A stretch of DNA of 64,000 nt. Origin: Phyllobacteriaceae bacterium (GTDB lineage: Bacteria > Pseudomonadota > Alphaproteobacteria > Rhizobiales > Rhizobiaceae). The stretch spans positions 124,001-188,000 of the forward strand of contig JANSXT010000004.1 in NCBI GenBank assembly GCA_024742765.1. The letters are read 5' to 3'. Within the stretch, counting starts at the first letter, position 1, and every line of letters begins with the position of its first letter. Shown in pieces: positions 15,024 through 23,484 of this stretch. A model generated the notes under the pieces. It saw only the letters and a program-made list of their open reading frames with translations. It had not been told where the DNA came from and made no database searches. A program made the translations under genes and the position numbers.

Positions 15024-17423
15024 TCAGCCGGCCGATGCACGGCGCTGCGGGCGCCTGTCGTCGAGCCGCGCCACCTGGTGCACGCCCATGAAGTCGCGCA
15101 GCATCATCGCCGCGACATCCTCGTGCTGGACCGGCTCGGAGAAATAAAAGCCCTGAAGCTGGTCACAGCCGATGCTGACCAGGAAGTCGAGTTGATCGTG
15201 GTGTTCGACGCCTTCCGCGGTGATCCTGATGCCGAGATTGTCGCCCAGCGAGGCAATTGCCATCAGGATCGCCTTGGCGCTGTCGCCGGTTTCGATATCG
15301 CGGGTGAAAGACCGGTCAATCTTCAGCCGGTCGAACGGGAACTTCAGCAGGTAGGAAAGGCTGGAATAGCCGGTTCCGAAATCGTCCATGACGATGACGC
15401 AGCCCAGCTTCTTGAGCGCAACCAGCCGGTTCAGCACGTCGTCGGAATCCTCGATCAACAGGCTTTCGGTGATCTCGATTTCCAGCCGCCGCGCCGGCAA
15501 TCCGGTCTCGTCGAGGACCGCCTGGACATCGGCGACGATGTCCGACCGCATGAAGTGCGGCGCTGCCACATTGACCGACACGCACACATTTTCGGGCCAG
15601 GCGGTGGCCGCCTGACAGGCTGTGCGCAGCGTCCACTTGCCGATCTCCACGATCAGGTTCGACTGTTCGGCGATCGAGATGAACTCCACCGGCGATATTT
15701 CGCCGCGAATGGGGTGATCCCAGCGGATCAGTGCTTCCATGGCGCAGATGCGCCCGGTGGCGGCGCTGATCATCGGCTGGTAGCACAGGCGGAATTCCTC
15801 GTCTTCCAGCGCTTGGTGCATCTCCTGTTCAAGCACGCGCCGCTCGCGTTGTTCGAAGTCCATCTGCGCCTCGAAATAGCGGAACACGCCGCGCCCGTCC
15901 TCCTTGGCGCGGTACAGCGCCAGGTCGGCGTTGCGCAGGATCTGTTCGGGGCGGGTGCCGTGCTGCGGTGCCAGGGCTATGCCGACGCTGATCCCGATCC
16001 ACAGTGTTTCGCCGTCGATGACATAAGCCTCAAGCACTTCCGAGATCAGCCGCGATGCCAGCTTGGCGGCGAAGACAGCATCGTTGCACTGTTCGAGAAT
16101 GATGGCGAATTCGTCTCCGCCCAAGCGCGCCACGCAATCGTCCTTGCGCACGACCGACTGGATCCTTCGCGAAACCTCGGCCAGCAGCCGGTCGCCGACC
16201 GGATGGCCATATGTGTCGTTGACCAGCTTGAACTTGTCCAGGTCGAGAAACAGCAGCGTGAATGGGGTGCCGTAGCGTTCCAGGCCGCGGACCGCGTTTT
16301 CCAGCCGTTCGGTAAAGCTGGCGCGGTTGAAGAGGCCGGTGAGCGTGTCGCGGTGGGCAAGCTGGATGATCTGGTTCTTGGCTTCCTTCTCGGCGGTGAT
16401 GTCGCGCACGGTGCCGACAAAGCCGGCGGACACACCGGCCTTGTCGCGGACGGGACGGCCGGAGATCCGCCAATACTGATCCGCCTCCCCGCTTTCGAGC
16501 TGGCATTCAATGCCGGTGAAGGGTCGGCTCCCTTCCAGGGCTGCACGAACTTCGGCCAGGCCTGGATCGTCGGTCCGGACGACATGGCTCAGGAGGTCGA
16601 TGAACGGAGCCTGCCCGGCCTTGCCGCCGGCGGTGCCCAGCTTGGTCGACAGGCGTGACGACATGCGCGCGGTTCGTCCGGCAAGGTCGGTTTCCCAGAT
16701 CCATTCCGATACGGTTTCCTCGTATTCGTCCAGCAGATAGCCGATGACCTGGGCATTTTCCCGGTTCTCGATGTCGGTCTTCAGGTGCTGCAGGAATGCC
16801 CGGCCGTAGGAGATGCCGAGCCACGGGATGAACAGCATGTAGGTTGCGATCAGACCGACGATCGGCGGCCAGTCTTCGGCATGCGGATGAAACAGCGCCG
16901 ATGCGGTCGCCAGCGACCCGCTGATCAGAACGAACACCAGAACGGCCGGCAGCAGGGCCATCAGGCTGAATGCGGTGACCAGGATGGCCGATGTCAGCAG
17001 TGCGGCGGCGAAGATCGTGTTTTCCGGTCCGACATAGGGGATGAGCAAGGCGGCCAGGCTGCCCCAGAAGAGACCGATTGCCGCAGCGTAAAAAACGGTA
17101 CGGCGGACGGCGCGGCTGGTTTCCTCGGGCGTTTCGGGTGACCGGTTCCGGTTCTTCCACCACAGCGCCAGCATCGTCGTCTCCAGGCAGACGAAACCAC
17201 CGAACCATATGGCGAAAGTCGCAAAGTTGGCCTGGTCCCTGGCGACGAAGGCGGTGATCGCTGCGATGATCATGCCCGAAACGGCCATGATCGGCAGATG
17301 CCGCAATATCGTTGTCACCTGTGCTGCGACGACCGCGGTTTTCTCCGGCTCACCCAGATCGGCGCTGCCGGTCAGACCGTCGAGAAATGTGCCGACCCGG
17401 CTGAATAAAGTCATAACAAACAT
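15024..17423 (-). CDS. Membrane-bound PAS-GGDEF-EAL c-di-GMP protein
   Basis: The 799-residue protein has about six hydrophobic segments in the first 210 residues, a PAS-like region at about 235-355, a GGDEF domain with the intact active site ARLGGDEFAI, and an EAL domain with MEALIRWDHP and the later DDFGTGYSSLSYL motif. Both catalytic signatures are intact, so it could make or degrade cyclic di-GMP. I start at the ATG at 17423, which has GGGGG six bases upstream; a TTG at 17444 is an alternative. It is divergent from the oxoamine-synthase-like gene, sharing a 197-base control region, so a link between the two is plausible. Confidence 0.93.
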   Translation of the reverse strand: MFVMTLFSRVGTFLDGLTGSADLGEPEKTAVVAAQVTTILRHLPIMAVSGMIIAAITAFVARDQANFATFAIWFGGFVCLETTMLALWWKNRNRSPETPEETSRAVRRTVFYAAAIGLFWGSLAALLIPYVGPENTIFAAALLTSAILVTAFSLMALLPAVLVFVLISGSLATASALFHPHAEDWPPIVGLIATYMLFIPWLGISYGRAFLQHLKTDIENRENAQVIGYLLDEYEETVSEWIWETDLAGRTARMSSRLSTKLGTAGGKAGQAPFIDLLSHVVRTDDPGLAEVRAALEGSRPFTGIECQLESGEADQYWRISGRPVRDKAGVSAGFVGTVRDITAEKEAKNQIIQLAHRDTLTGLFNRASFTERLENAVRGLERYGTPFTLLFLDLDKFKLVNDTYGHPVGDRLLAEVSRRIQSVVRKDDCVARLGGDEFAIILEQCNDAVFAAKLASRLISEVLEAYVIDGETLWIGISVGIALAPQHGTRPEQILRNADLALYRAKEDGRGVFRYFEAQMDFEQRERRVLEQEMHQALEDEEFRLCYQPMISAATGRICAMEALIRWDHPIRGEISPVEFISIAEQSNLIVEIGKWTLRTACQAATAWPENVCVSVNVAAPHFMRSDIVADVQAVLDETGLPARRLEIEITESLLIEDSDDVLNRLVALKKLGCVIVMDDFGTGYSSLSYLLKFPFDRLKIDRSFTRDIETGDSAKAILMAIASLGDNLGIRITAEGVEHHDQLDFLVSIGCDQLQGFYFSEPVQHEDVAAMMLRDFMGVHQVARLDDRRPQRRASAG

Positions 17424-17620
17424 CCATGCCCCCGCAGCCTGCAATCTAGCGTTGCCGGGTTAAGCAATTGTTCCGCGCGGTTCGGCCGATCCGTTCGATT
17501 TCGGACGACGGTCATTCAAAATTCACCATTTGCGTATTCAGCGCCCGTTTACCGTCGCACTTAAGCCGGTTTTCACGCCGTTCGATTAGTCTGGCCACAT
17601 CAAAAATGATGGGGGCGACC

Positions 17621-19015
17621 ATGACCAACACCAACAAAACAAAGCCGTTCGACGACATTTCCTTTGGCGCGCTGACCGGCAGTCTGCGCGACTTCAAGTT
17701 GAAACAGGGCACCGACATGCTCGGCCGTACCGACGGCTTTTTCGACTGGCAGGAAGAGCGCCGGCGTTGCGACCTGTGGCCTTATGCAAAGTCCACCGCG
17801 ACGGCGCCGAAGACGCATTGTGCCGCCAAGACCGATGCCGGCGCGCAGATGGAAGGCGTCAACTTCGCCAGCCAGGATTATCTGAGCCTGTCTTCGCATC
17901 CCGCCGTCAAGGAAGCGGCAATGGAAGCGATCAAGGAATATGGCGTGCACAGCGCAGGCTCCGCCGCGCTTCTGGGCAACACACGCCATTCGCTGCTGCT
18001 CGAAAAGCGCATCACCGAGTTTCTCGACGGCCGCGAGACGGTACTTTATCCCACAGGCTGGTCGGCGGGCTTTGCCGCCATCCAGGGTTTCGTCCGGCCC
18101 GATGATCATGTCGTCATGGACGTTCTGGCGCATTCGTGCCTGCAGGAAGGTGCACGCGCCTCGACGCGCAACATCCACTTCCACGGCCATCTGAACATCC
18201 GGGCGATGGAGCGACGTCTGCAGAAGATTCGCGCCAACGACACCGAAAACGGCATTCTTCTGGTCACCGAGAGCCTGTTCTCGATGCATTCGGACACGCC
18301 GGACATCGCCGCCATGCGCGCGCTGTGCGATCAGTACAACGCCGTCCTTCTGGTCGATTGCGCCCATGACTTCGGGTCGATGGCCGATGACGGCCGCGGT
18401 CACATGAGCCTTCAGAACGTTCTGAACGATGTCGACATCATCATCGGCAGCTTCTCCAAGACGTTTGCGTCCAATGGCGGCTTCATCTCGGTGAAGGACC
18501 GGGCCACGGCGGAATATCTGAAATATTATTCGGCCACCCAGACCTTCTCGAACGCGCTGTCGCCGGTGCAGGCCGCAACGGTTCTGGCCGCTTTCGAGAT
18601 CGTCGACTCGGCCGAAGGCCGCGACCGCCGGCGCAAGCTGATGGACAACATCCTCTACATGCGTTCTGAAATGGGCAAGGTCGGTCTTGAGACGCTGGGC
18701 GATCCGTCTGCGATCGTTCCGGTGCGCGTCGGCGCCGAGGGCCTTGCCCGCATTGCCTCGCGCGATCTGAGCAATCTGGGTGCGATCGCCAACCTTGTCG
18801 AATATCCGGCCGTGCCGCAGGGCGGCGCGCGGTTCCGCGTGCAGGTCATGTCCGACCACAGCCATGACGATGTCGACAAGCTCGTCGTCCTGATGCTGCA
18901 GGCCATGCGCAGCGCCGAGAAGGAATATCTGTCGCTTTGCGACGATCATCCCTCGCTGATGAAGAACCAGCGGGCGGCGGCACAGGTCGCGGACTGCGTT
19001 CGGGACGCTGCCTGA
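17621..19015 (+). CDS. Alpha-oxoamine synthase-like PLP enzyme (AONS/SPT/CqsA-LqsA fold)
   Basis: Fold-type I PLP enzyme of the family that condenses an amino acid with an acyl thioester. The 464-residue protein has NFASQDYLSLSSHP (residue 81 on), GVHSAGSAALLGNTRHSLLLE, the cofactor Asp246 in LLVDCAHDFG and the Schiff-base Lys280 in GSFSKTFASNGG. A charged N-terminal extension of about 75 residues is longer than in BioF. The ATG at 17621 follows GGGGGCGA. No biotin genes, acyl carrier protein or glycine-cleavage genes are near; instead a receiver follows two bases after the stop, with a sensor kinase nearby. That context argues for signal synthesis (as for CqsA/LqsA) over biotin or sphingolipid synthesis, but the product is unproven. 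Confidence 0.85.
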   Translation: MTNTNKTKPFDDISFGALTGSLRDFKLKQGTDMLGRTDGFFDWQEERRRCDLWPYAKSTATAPKTHCAAKTDAGAQMEGVNFASQDYLSLSSHPAVKEAAMEAIKEYGVHSAGSAALLGNTRHSLLLEKRITEFLDGRETVLYPTGWSAGFAAIQGFVRPDDHVVMDVLAHSCLQEGARASTRNIHFHGHLNIRAMERRLQKIRANDTENGILLVTESLFSMHSDTPDIAAMRALCDQYNAVLLVDCAHDFGSMADDGRGHMSLQNVLNDVDIIIGSFSKTFASNGGFISVKDRATAEYLKYYSATQTFSNALSPVQAATVLAAFEIVDSAEGRDRRRKLMDNILYMRSEMGKVGLETLGDPSAIVPVRVGAEGLARIASRDLSNLGAIANLVEYPAVPQGGARFRVQVMSDHSHDDVDKLVVLMLQAMRSAEKEYLSLCDDHPSLMKNQRAAAQVADCVRDAA

Positions 19016-19017
19016 TC

Positions 19018-19413
19018 ATGTTGGAGACAGCCAAACGATTGCTGGCCATAGATGACGACGTGTCGTCGGCCGAGCTGATCGTGAGGATCGCCGAACGCTG
19101 CCGTTATGAGGCGTTCGCCACCTCCGACTCGCGCGGTGTGATGAACCTGACGACGGCGCTCAAGCCCTCGATCCTGGCCGTCGACATCTGTATGCCGAAC
19201 CTCGATGCCAACGATCTGTTCGAGCTTCTGGCAAAGGACGGCTATGACGGACGCATCCTGATCGTCAGCGGCCAGGAGCCTGCGGTTCTGGAACAGACAC
19301 GGCAGAAAGCGCTGGGTCTGGGCCTGAATGCCACGCACAGTCTGCAAAAGCCGCTCGACATCTCGGTGTTGCGCAACATCCTGCTCGACCGGGAGGTTGC
19401 GGCGGCGGCCTGA
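19018..19413 (+). CDS. Single-domain response regulator
   Basis: The 131-residue stand-alone receiver has the acidic pocket at Asp12-Asp14 (LLAIDDD), phospho-acceptor Asp56 in ILAVDICMP, Ser84 in LIVSG and Lys111 in LQKP. There is no output domain, so it must act through protein contacts or a phosphorelay. It starts two bases after the oxoamine-synthase-like stop, so the two genes are almost certainly co-transcribed and translationally coupled, and an intrinsic terminator follows. Such coupling of a biosynthetic enzyme and a receiver is unusual outside signalling operons. Confidence 0.93.
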   Translation: MLETAKRLLAIDDDVSSAELIVRIAERCRYEAFATSDSRGVMNLTTALKPSILAVDICMPNLDANDLFELLAKDGYDGRILIVSGQEPAVLEQTRQKALGLGLNATHSLQKPLDISVLRNILLDREVAAAA

Positions 19414-19449
19414 ACCGGCGATCGCGACCGATCTTTCGAACACATAAGA

Positions 19450-19480
19450 CCCCGGCACGGTCTCCGCGCCGGGGTTTTTT
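19450..19480 (+). terminator. Rho-independent terminator after response regulator
   Basis: The 7-base stem CCCCGGC / GCCGGGG with an 11-base loop is followed by six T residues. It lies 37 bases after the response-regulator stop and closes the two-gene operon. It also lies downstream of the second receiver gene, which is read toward it from the right. Confidence 0.92.
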
Positions 19481-19516
19481 ATGTCCGCCGGGCTCGAACG
19501 CCGGCATCGGCCTCGG

Positions 19517-19885
19517 TCAGGCGTGCAGCGCCTGGTTCATCTTGCCCAGAAGGCGCGGCAGATCCACCGGCTTGGTGTCAAAGTCGGTGCAGCCAGCCTG
19601 CAGCGCGTTCTGGCGGTCGGTCTCGAAAGCGCTCGCCGTCAGCGCGATCACCGGTATGTGGGCGACGTCGGGAATGGTCTTGATCCGCCGCGTCGTCTCG
19701 CAGCCGTCAATGCCGTCGCCAAGGCCGATATCCATCAGGATGATGTCGGGCTTGATTTCCTGGACGCTGTCGATCGCCGACAGCCCGTCGACGGCAAAAC
19801 GGATCGTATAGCCGCGCTTGCCCAGCCGTCGGCCGATAATGTCGCGGTTGGTCGGATGGTCTTCGACAATCAGTACGGTCGTCAT
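19517..19885 (-). CDS. Single-domain response regulator, DivK/CheY-like
   Basis: The 122-residue receiver has Glu8-Asp9 (LIVEDH), phospho-acceptor Asp52 in IILMDIGLGDGIDG, Thr83 in ALTAS and Lys105 in DTKPVD. The sequence resembles DivK-type receivers that carry phosphate between histidine kinases in alphaproteobacteria. It follows the hybrid kinase gene after about 20 bases on the same strand, so the two form an operon. It is convergent with the receiver gene at 19018, with a shared terminator between them. Confidence 0.93.
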   Translation of the reverse strand: MTTVLIVEDHPTNRDIIGRRLGKRGYTIRFAVDGLSAIDSVQEIKPDIILMDIGLGDGIDGCETTRRIKTIPDVAHIPVIALTASAFETDRQNALQAGCTDFDTKPVDLPRLLGKMNQALHA

Positions 19886-19904
19886 CGCTTCGTCCTGTCC
19901 GTCT

Positions 19905-21776
19905 CTAAGCGGCGTTCTTGCCGAGGTGGAGTTGCAGCGCCTTGCGCAGCTTGGCCGAATCCACCGGCTTGCTCATGAAGCCGTCGGCCAGTTGCGGCGC
20001 ACCGGTCTTCGGATCGTCCATGATAGAGACCATGATCGTCGGAATGGCGCGGGTGACGGGATCGTTCTTCATGGTCTCAACCAGTTCCCAGCCATCGACA
20101 TCGGGCATCAGCACGTCGATCAGCATCAGTGACGGCCGCACCGTTCTTGCCAGATGCAGCGCGCTGGCCGGATCGGATGTCAGGATGGGGCTGAGATTTT
20201 CCTTGCGCAGCATCCGGTCCATGATTTCGAGATATTCCGGATCATCGTCGATCACCAGCACGGTGCCCAGCGCCTGGCTGTTGGCGTCCGCGCTCGCCGA
20301 CAGCATCTGGTCGGCCTCGTTGAGCTTGCGCAGTTCGGCGGCGGCGTCCTTGAGCGTTTCGTCGACCGCTTCCTCGCTCATTTCGGCCGGCGCGATGGCT
20401 CCCACCTGCATCGGTACGGTGATGGTGAAGACCGATCCTTCGCCGAGCACACTGTCGGCAGTGATGTCGCCACCCATCAGGCGGCACAGGTTTTTGGACA
20501 GCGAAAGGCCAAGGCCGGTCCCGCCGAACTTGGCGTTGATCGAGGCATGGGCCTGGGTGAAGTTCTGGAAAAGGCTGGCGAGCGCATCTTCGGAGATGCC
20601 AACGCCGGTATCGTGAACGGCCATGGACAACATCGAACGGCCCTCCTGCTCGAACGTCTTGACCTCCAGCGTGATCTTGCCGTTCTGGCAGAACTTGGAC
20701 GCATTCGACAGCAGGTTGAACGTGGCCTGTCGCAGCTTGGTCAGGTCGAGATGGGCGGTGCCCAGCGCGTCGTCCTTGATCACCTCGAAGACGTTGGTGT
20801 TCTTGGCCGCCAGCGGCCGCGCCGTCACCTCGATCTCCTCGATGAGTTGATCGAGATCGACATCTTCAAGGAACAGTTCGGTCTTGCCCGCCTCGATCTT
20901 GGAGATGTCCAGAATGTCGTTGACCATGGCCAGAAGGTGCTTGCCGGCCGCCGAAATCTTCTGCAGGTCGGCGATCTGTTCGCCATTGCCGTCCAGTTCG
21001 GCGTCTTCGAGCAGGATCTCGCTGTAGCCGAGCACGGCATTGAGCGGCGTGCGCAATTCATGGCTCATCTTGGCGAGGAATTCCGACTTGGCGCCATTGG
21101 CCCGCTCGGCCTCTTCCTTGGCGGCGGTCAGATCGTCCATGGTGGCCTGGTGCCTGTCGATTTCCTTGAGAAGCTCGGACTGGGAGTCGACGACCGAGGC
21201 GTAATAGCTCGCCATGAAGAAGATGTAGAGCGATGCGCACAGCATGGAGATCATCGTCACATCGACCATTTCCTCGAGCGGAATGTGCATCGGGAAGGAC
21301 CGGTTCATCAGGTAGAAGGCGTAGAACGCGCCGAGACCGATGACGATCTGCGCGAAGATCGCCAGGGATGTGCGGATGCCCGAGCCCAGATAGAAGAACG
21401 CCAGAAGCGGCACGACCAGGAACCACATCAGGAGCGGCGAAGAGACGCCGCCGAAATGATAGGCGGTGATCAGGATCGCGAAATTGAGGTTTACCACCGA
21501 GGTGATGGCCAGCAGTTCGTACCGCCGGGGGAAGAGGTGCAGGGCGATCGGGAAGAACCAGAACAATGTCACCGAAAGGCCCAGAATATGCACATGCGGC
21601 CAGGGGTCGGGATCGTTCAGGAACAGGTAGATCGTCACCGGATGGCCGAGGAACGGGCCGAACAGGTGCGACAGAATGAACATGCGCACACGCTTGTAGA
21701 CCTGGATGTCCTGGCGCAGATGCGCTGGCGTCAGCGCCTCGGTCCAACGGTCGATCATCTGAATAAGGGCGTTCAT
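19905..21776 (-). CDS. Six-TM hybrid sensor histidine kinase
   Basis: The 623-residue protein has six membrane segments at about 32-53, 62-82, 87-108, 113-131, 136-157 and 171-196 with very short loops, then a coiled linker, a DHp domain with His239 in FLAKMSHELRTPLNAVLGYSE, an HATPase domain (NLLSNASKF, DTGVGIS, GTGLGLSLSK), and a C-terminal receiver with LVIDDD and Asp in LMLIDVLMPDVDG. The lack of a periplasmic sensor domain suggests a membrane-embedded ligand site, as in CqsS. I start at the ATG at 21776 because AGGA lies about nine bases upstream; 21791 is possible. Confidence 0.95.
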   Translation of the reverse strand: MNALIQMIDRWTEALTPAHLRQDIQVYKRVRMFILSHLFGPFLGHPVTIYLFLNDPDPWPHVHILGLSVTLFWFFPIALHLFPRRYELLAITSVVNLNFAILITAYHFGGVSSPLLMWFLVVPLLAFFYLGSGIRTSLAIFAQIVIGLGAFYAFYLMNRSFPMHIPLEEMVDVTMISMLCASLYIFFMASYYASVVDSQSELLKEIDRHQATMDDLTAAKEEAERANGAKSEFLAKMSHELRTPLNAVLGYSEILLEDAELDGNGEQIADLQKISAAGKHLLAMVNDILDISKIEAGKTELFLEDVDLDQLIEEIEVTARPLAAKNTNVFEVIKDDALGTAHLDLTKLRQATFNLLSNASKFCQNGKITLEVKTFEQEGRSMLSMAVHDTGVGISEDALASLFQNFTQAHASINAKFGGTGLGLSLSKNLCRLMGGDITADSVLGEGSVFTITVPMQVGAIAPAEMSEEAVDETLKDAAAELRKLNEADQMLSASADANSQALGTVLVIDDDPEYLEIMDRMLRKENLSPILTSDPASALHLARTVRPSLMLIDVLMPDVDGWELVETMKNDPVTRAIPTIMVSIMDDPKTGAPQLADGFMSKPVDSAKLRKALQLHLGKNAA

Positions 21777-21918
21777 GGGTTCATCCTGCATGGCCGGCCC
21801 GCTTGTCGGGCGTGCTTACTGTCCCGTTAATTTTTTCATCAAATTGTAAACATCGCCTTAGCCGGACCTTGGCCTTTGCCTGTTACCGTGGCGACACTTG
21901 CTTCTGGGGGACGCAACA

Positions 21919-22641
21919 ATGGCTGCTGCAAGCGCAAGAGTTCTCAATCCGGTTCTCGCCGGCATGGCCGCCGCCAAGCCCGGTCCGGCCAACTCCAACC
22001 GCAGGGCGCCGGCGGACGCCGGCCTGCCCGATCCGGCGCACCTTGCCGAACAGCTCTTCCAGCTGGTTTCGACCTCGCTCGACGGCCCGCGCGGGGTTCA
22101 TCCCGAGAGCTTCATTGCCGCCTTCGGCGCGCTCGCCGGCCGCTCGGCACGATGGATCGTGCGTCGTGAGATCGAAGCCGGACGGATCGCGGACGATTTT
22201 CGCACGCCATCGGGCGTGCGGCGACCCGGTGTCACCGTGTCCGCCCATGTTGACCGTCACGTCCACGATCTGACCGGCGACAGCTATGCGGCCACGCTCG
22301 TGCCCGACCTGATCGCAGCCGGCGCAGACTGGCTGCCGCAGATCAATGCGATGATCCAGCACAATTTCATGGCCATCAACGCGCCCGCCTATCCCGACTA
22401 CACGGTGGCGGAAAAGCACATGCCGGAAATCCCGCCGCAGGCGCTGCTGCTGATGCTGTGGGAGAACACGCTGACCTGCCTGCGTGCTGCGCCGCATGGC
22501 GAGACAACCGCGCAAAAGGCGTTCGCGCTGGCGACGGTCAAGGCGGCGACCATGTACCAAAAGAAGGTACCGCTCGATGTCTCCGGCCAGCTCGCGCTGG
22601 AGACGGCGATCGCCATGTCCAAGCTCGACTATGGTTTCTGA
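21919..22641 (+). CDS. Hypothetical protein, 240 residues
   Basis: I do not recognise this family. The start has a very good ribosome site (GGGGGA eight bases upstream) and a strong terminator follows, so the gene is real. The protein is soluble: a variable Ala/Pro-rich N terminus to about 40, then mostly helical segments including HPESFIAAFGALAGRSARW and a C-terminal helix with GQLALETAIAMSKLDYGF. No signal peptide or membrane segment is seen. It is divergent from the hybrid kinase across 142 bases, which makes joint regulation with the signalling genes plausible. Confidence 0.85.
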   Translation: MAAASARVLNPVLAGMAAAKPGPANSNRRAPADAGLPDPAHLAEQLFQLVSTSLDGPRGVHPESFIAAFGALAGRSARWIVRREIEAGRIADDFRTPSGVRRPGVTVSAHVDRHVHDLTGDSYAATLVPDLIAAGADWLPQINAMIQHNFMAINAPAYPDYTVAEKHMPEIPPQALLLMLWENTLTCLRAAPHGETTAQKAFALATVKAATMYQKKVPLDVSGQLALETAIAMSKLDYGF

Positions 22642-22705
22642 CTGACTGGGCTTCCGCCGGTCAGGTCTTTGAAGAGCGCGTCGCAAAGGCAGCGACACCA
22701 ATCAA

Positions 22706-22736
22706 AAAAGGGCGGGGACATGGTCCCCGCCCTTTT
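22706..22736. terminator. Bidirectional intrinsic terminator
   Basis: A perfect stem of 13 bases (aaaagggcgggga and its complement) with a five-base loop carries A residues on the left and T residues on the right. It can end transcription from the 240-residue hypothetical gene on the plus strand and from the convergent small membrane-protein gene on the minus strand. Confidence 0.92.
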
Positions 22737-22769
22737 CGCATATACCTGCGTCCGGGTGAAAGAAGCGCT

Positions 22770-23261
22770 CTAACGCTTCAGCGCACCAAGGCTGGAAAAG
22801 GCGCGATTGTCGATCAGGATGGCGGCGGCAATACAGCCGGGCAGCCCGCGCCGCGCGAAAAGGCACAGCGCACCGGAGGCCGCTGCTTCCAGCGCCGACA
22901 GGGCGACGAACAGGGCGAGCACCGCGCTGGCGACGGGCAGCAGGCCCGCGCCGGGGGGCATCACGCCTGCCGCCACCAATTGGGCGATCCACAGGAGTGC
23001 AGCGCAGAGCACGCCCTGCAGGAGACGGTCGAGACCAGGTTGCGCATGCGCGTGCCGCGCGCTGCGGGCAAGCGCCAGCAGCACCGAGCCTGCCGATGCC
23101 GATGCAGCCAGGCCCATTGCGCCAGCCAACGGAAGCTGACCGATGGCCAGGGCACTCGCCGTTGCGATGAAGGCAGCCGCCGGCACCCAGACCGCATGGT
23201 CCGGGCTCGTCCTGGGGCGGCGCGTGATGGCATGCGAACGGGTGGTCGACAGCGATTGCAT
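22770..23261 (-). CDS. Predicted small polytopic membrane protein
   Basis: The 163-residue protein is not recognised. After a short basic N terminus it has about four hydrophobic segments (VWVPAAAFIATASALAIG, LAGAMGLAASASAGSVLLALA, LLQGVLCAALLWIAQLVAAGV, LLPVASAVLALFVALSALEA). The ATG at 23261 has a weak GGAA ribosome site; the frame is open upstream but that part has no coding look. The terminator just past its stop supports it as a real gene. Convergent with the hypothetical gene at 21919 and divergent from the adhesin gene. Confidence 0.55.
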   Translation of the reverse strand: MQSLSTTRSHAITRRPRTSPDHAVWVPAAAFIATASALAIGQLPLAGAMGLAASASAGSVLLALARSARHAHAQPGLDRLLQGVLCAALLWIAQLVAAGVMPPGAGLLPVASAVLALFVALSALEAAASGALCLFARRGLPGCIAAAILIDNRAFSSLGALKR

Positions 23262-23316
23262 GTTCAATGTTCCGGTTGAGCTGGCGCCATTATGCGAGGC
23301 GGTGGGTGACAAAGGG

Positions 23317-23404
23317 TTAACCGCAGCTTGTCGCCGGGGCCGGGTGTCGTCACGGTTAACCGCCGGTTGATGTCGGGTGCAGGTGCAATCGAATTCGCGG
23401 TTAA
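23317..23404. promoter_or_regulatory. Cluster of three TTAAC boxes, CtrA-like, before adhesin gene
   Basis: TTAAC occurs at 23317, 23356 and 23401, each preceded by GG, CGG or CGG. The middle copy reads TTAA-N7-TTGA and the first TTAA-N7-TTGT; the CtrA consensus is TTAA-N7-TTAA, so these are one- or two-mismatch matches. They lie 80-170 bases upstream of the adhesin start and also upstream of the divergent membrane-protein gene. Regulation by CtrA is inference only. Confidence 0.3.
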
Positions 23405-23484
23405 CGTGTGCACTACATATCATGCTCGTTAAGGTTGATAATCTACCATTGGTCGCAACCGTTTCGCGTCCAGAGGGCTTCACC

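Noticed and set aside
17621-19015. Assignment of the oxoamine-synthase-like gene as bioF or serine palmitoyltransferase
   Set aside because: No biotin or sphingolipid genes or ACP nearby, and the coupled receiver plus sensor kinase point elsewhere. Not excluded; a tree would decide.
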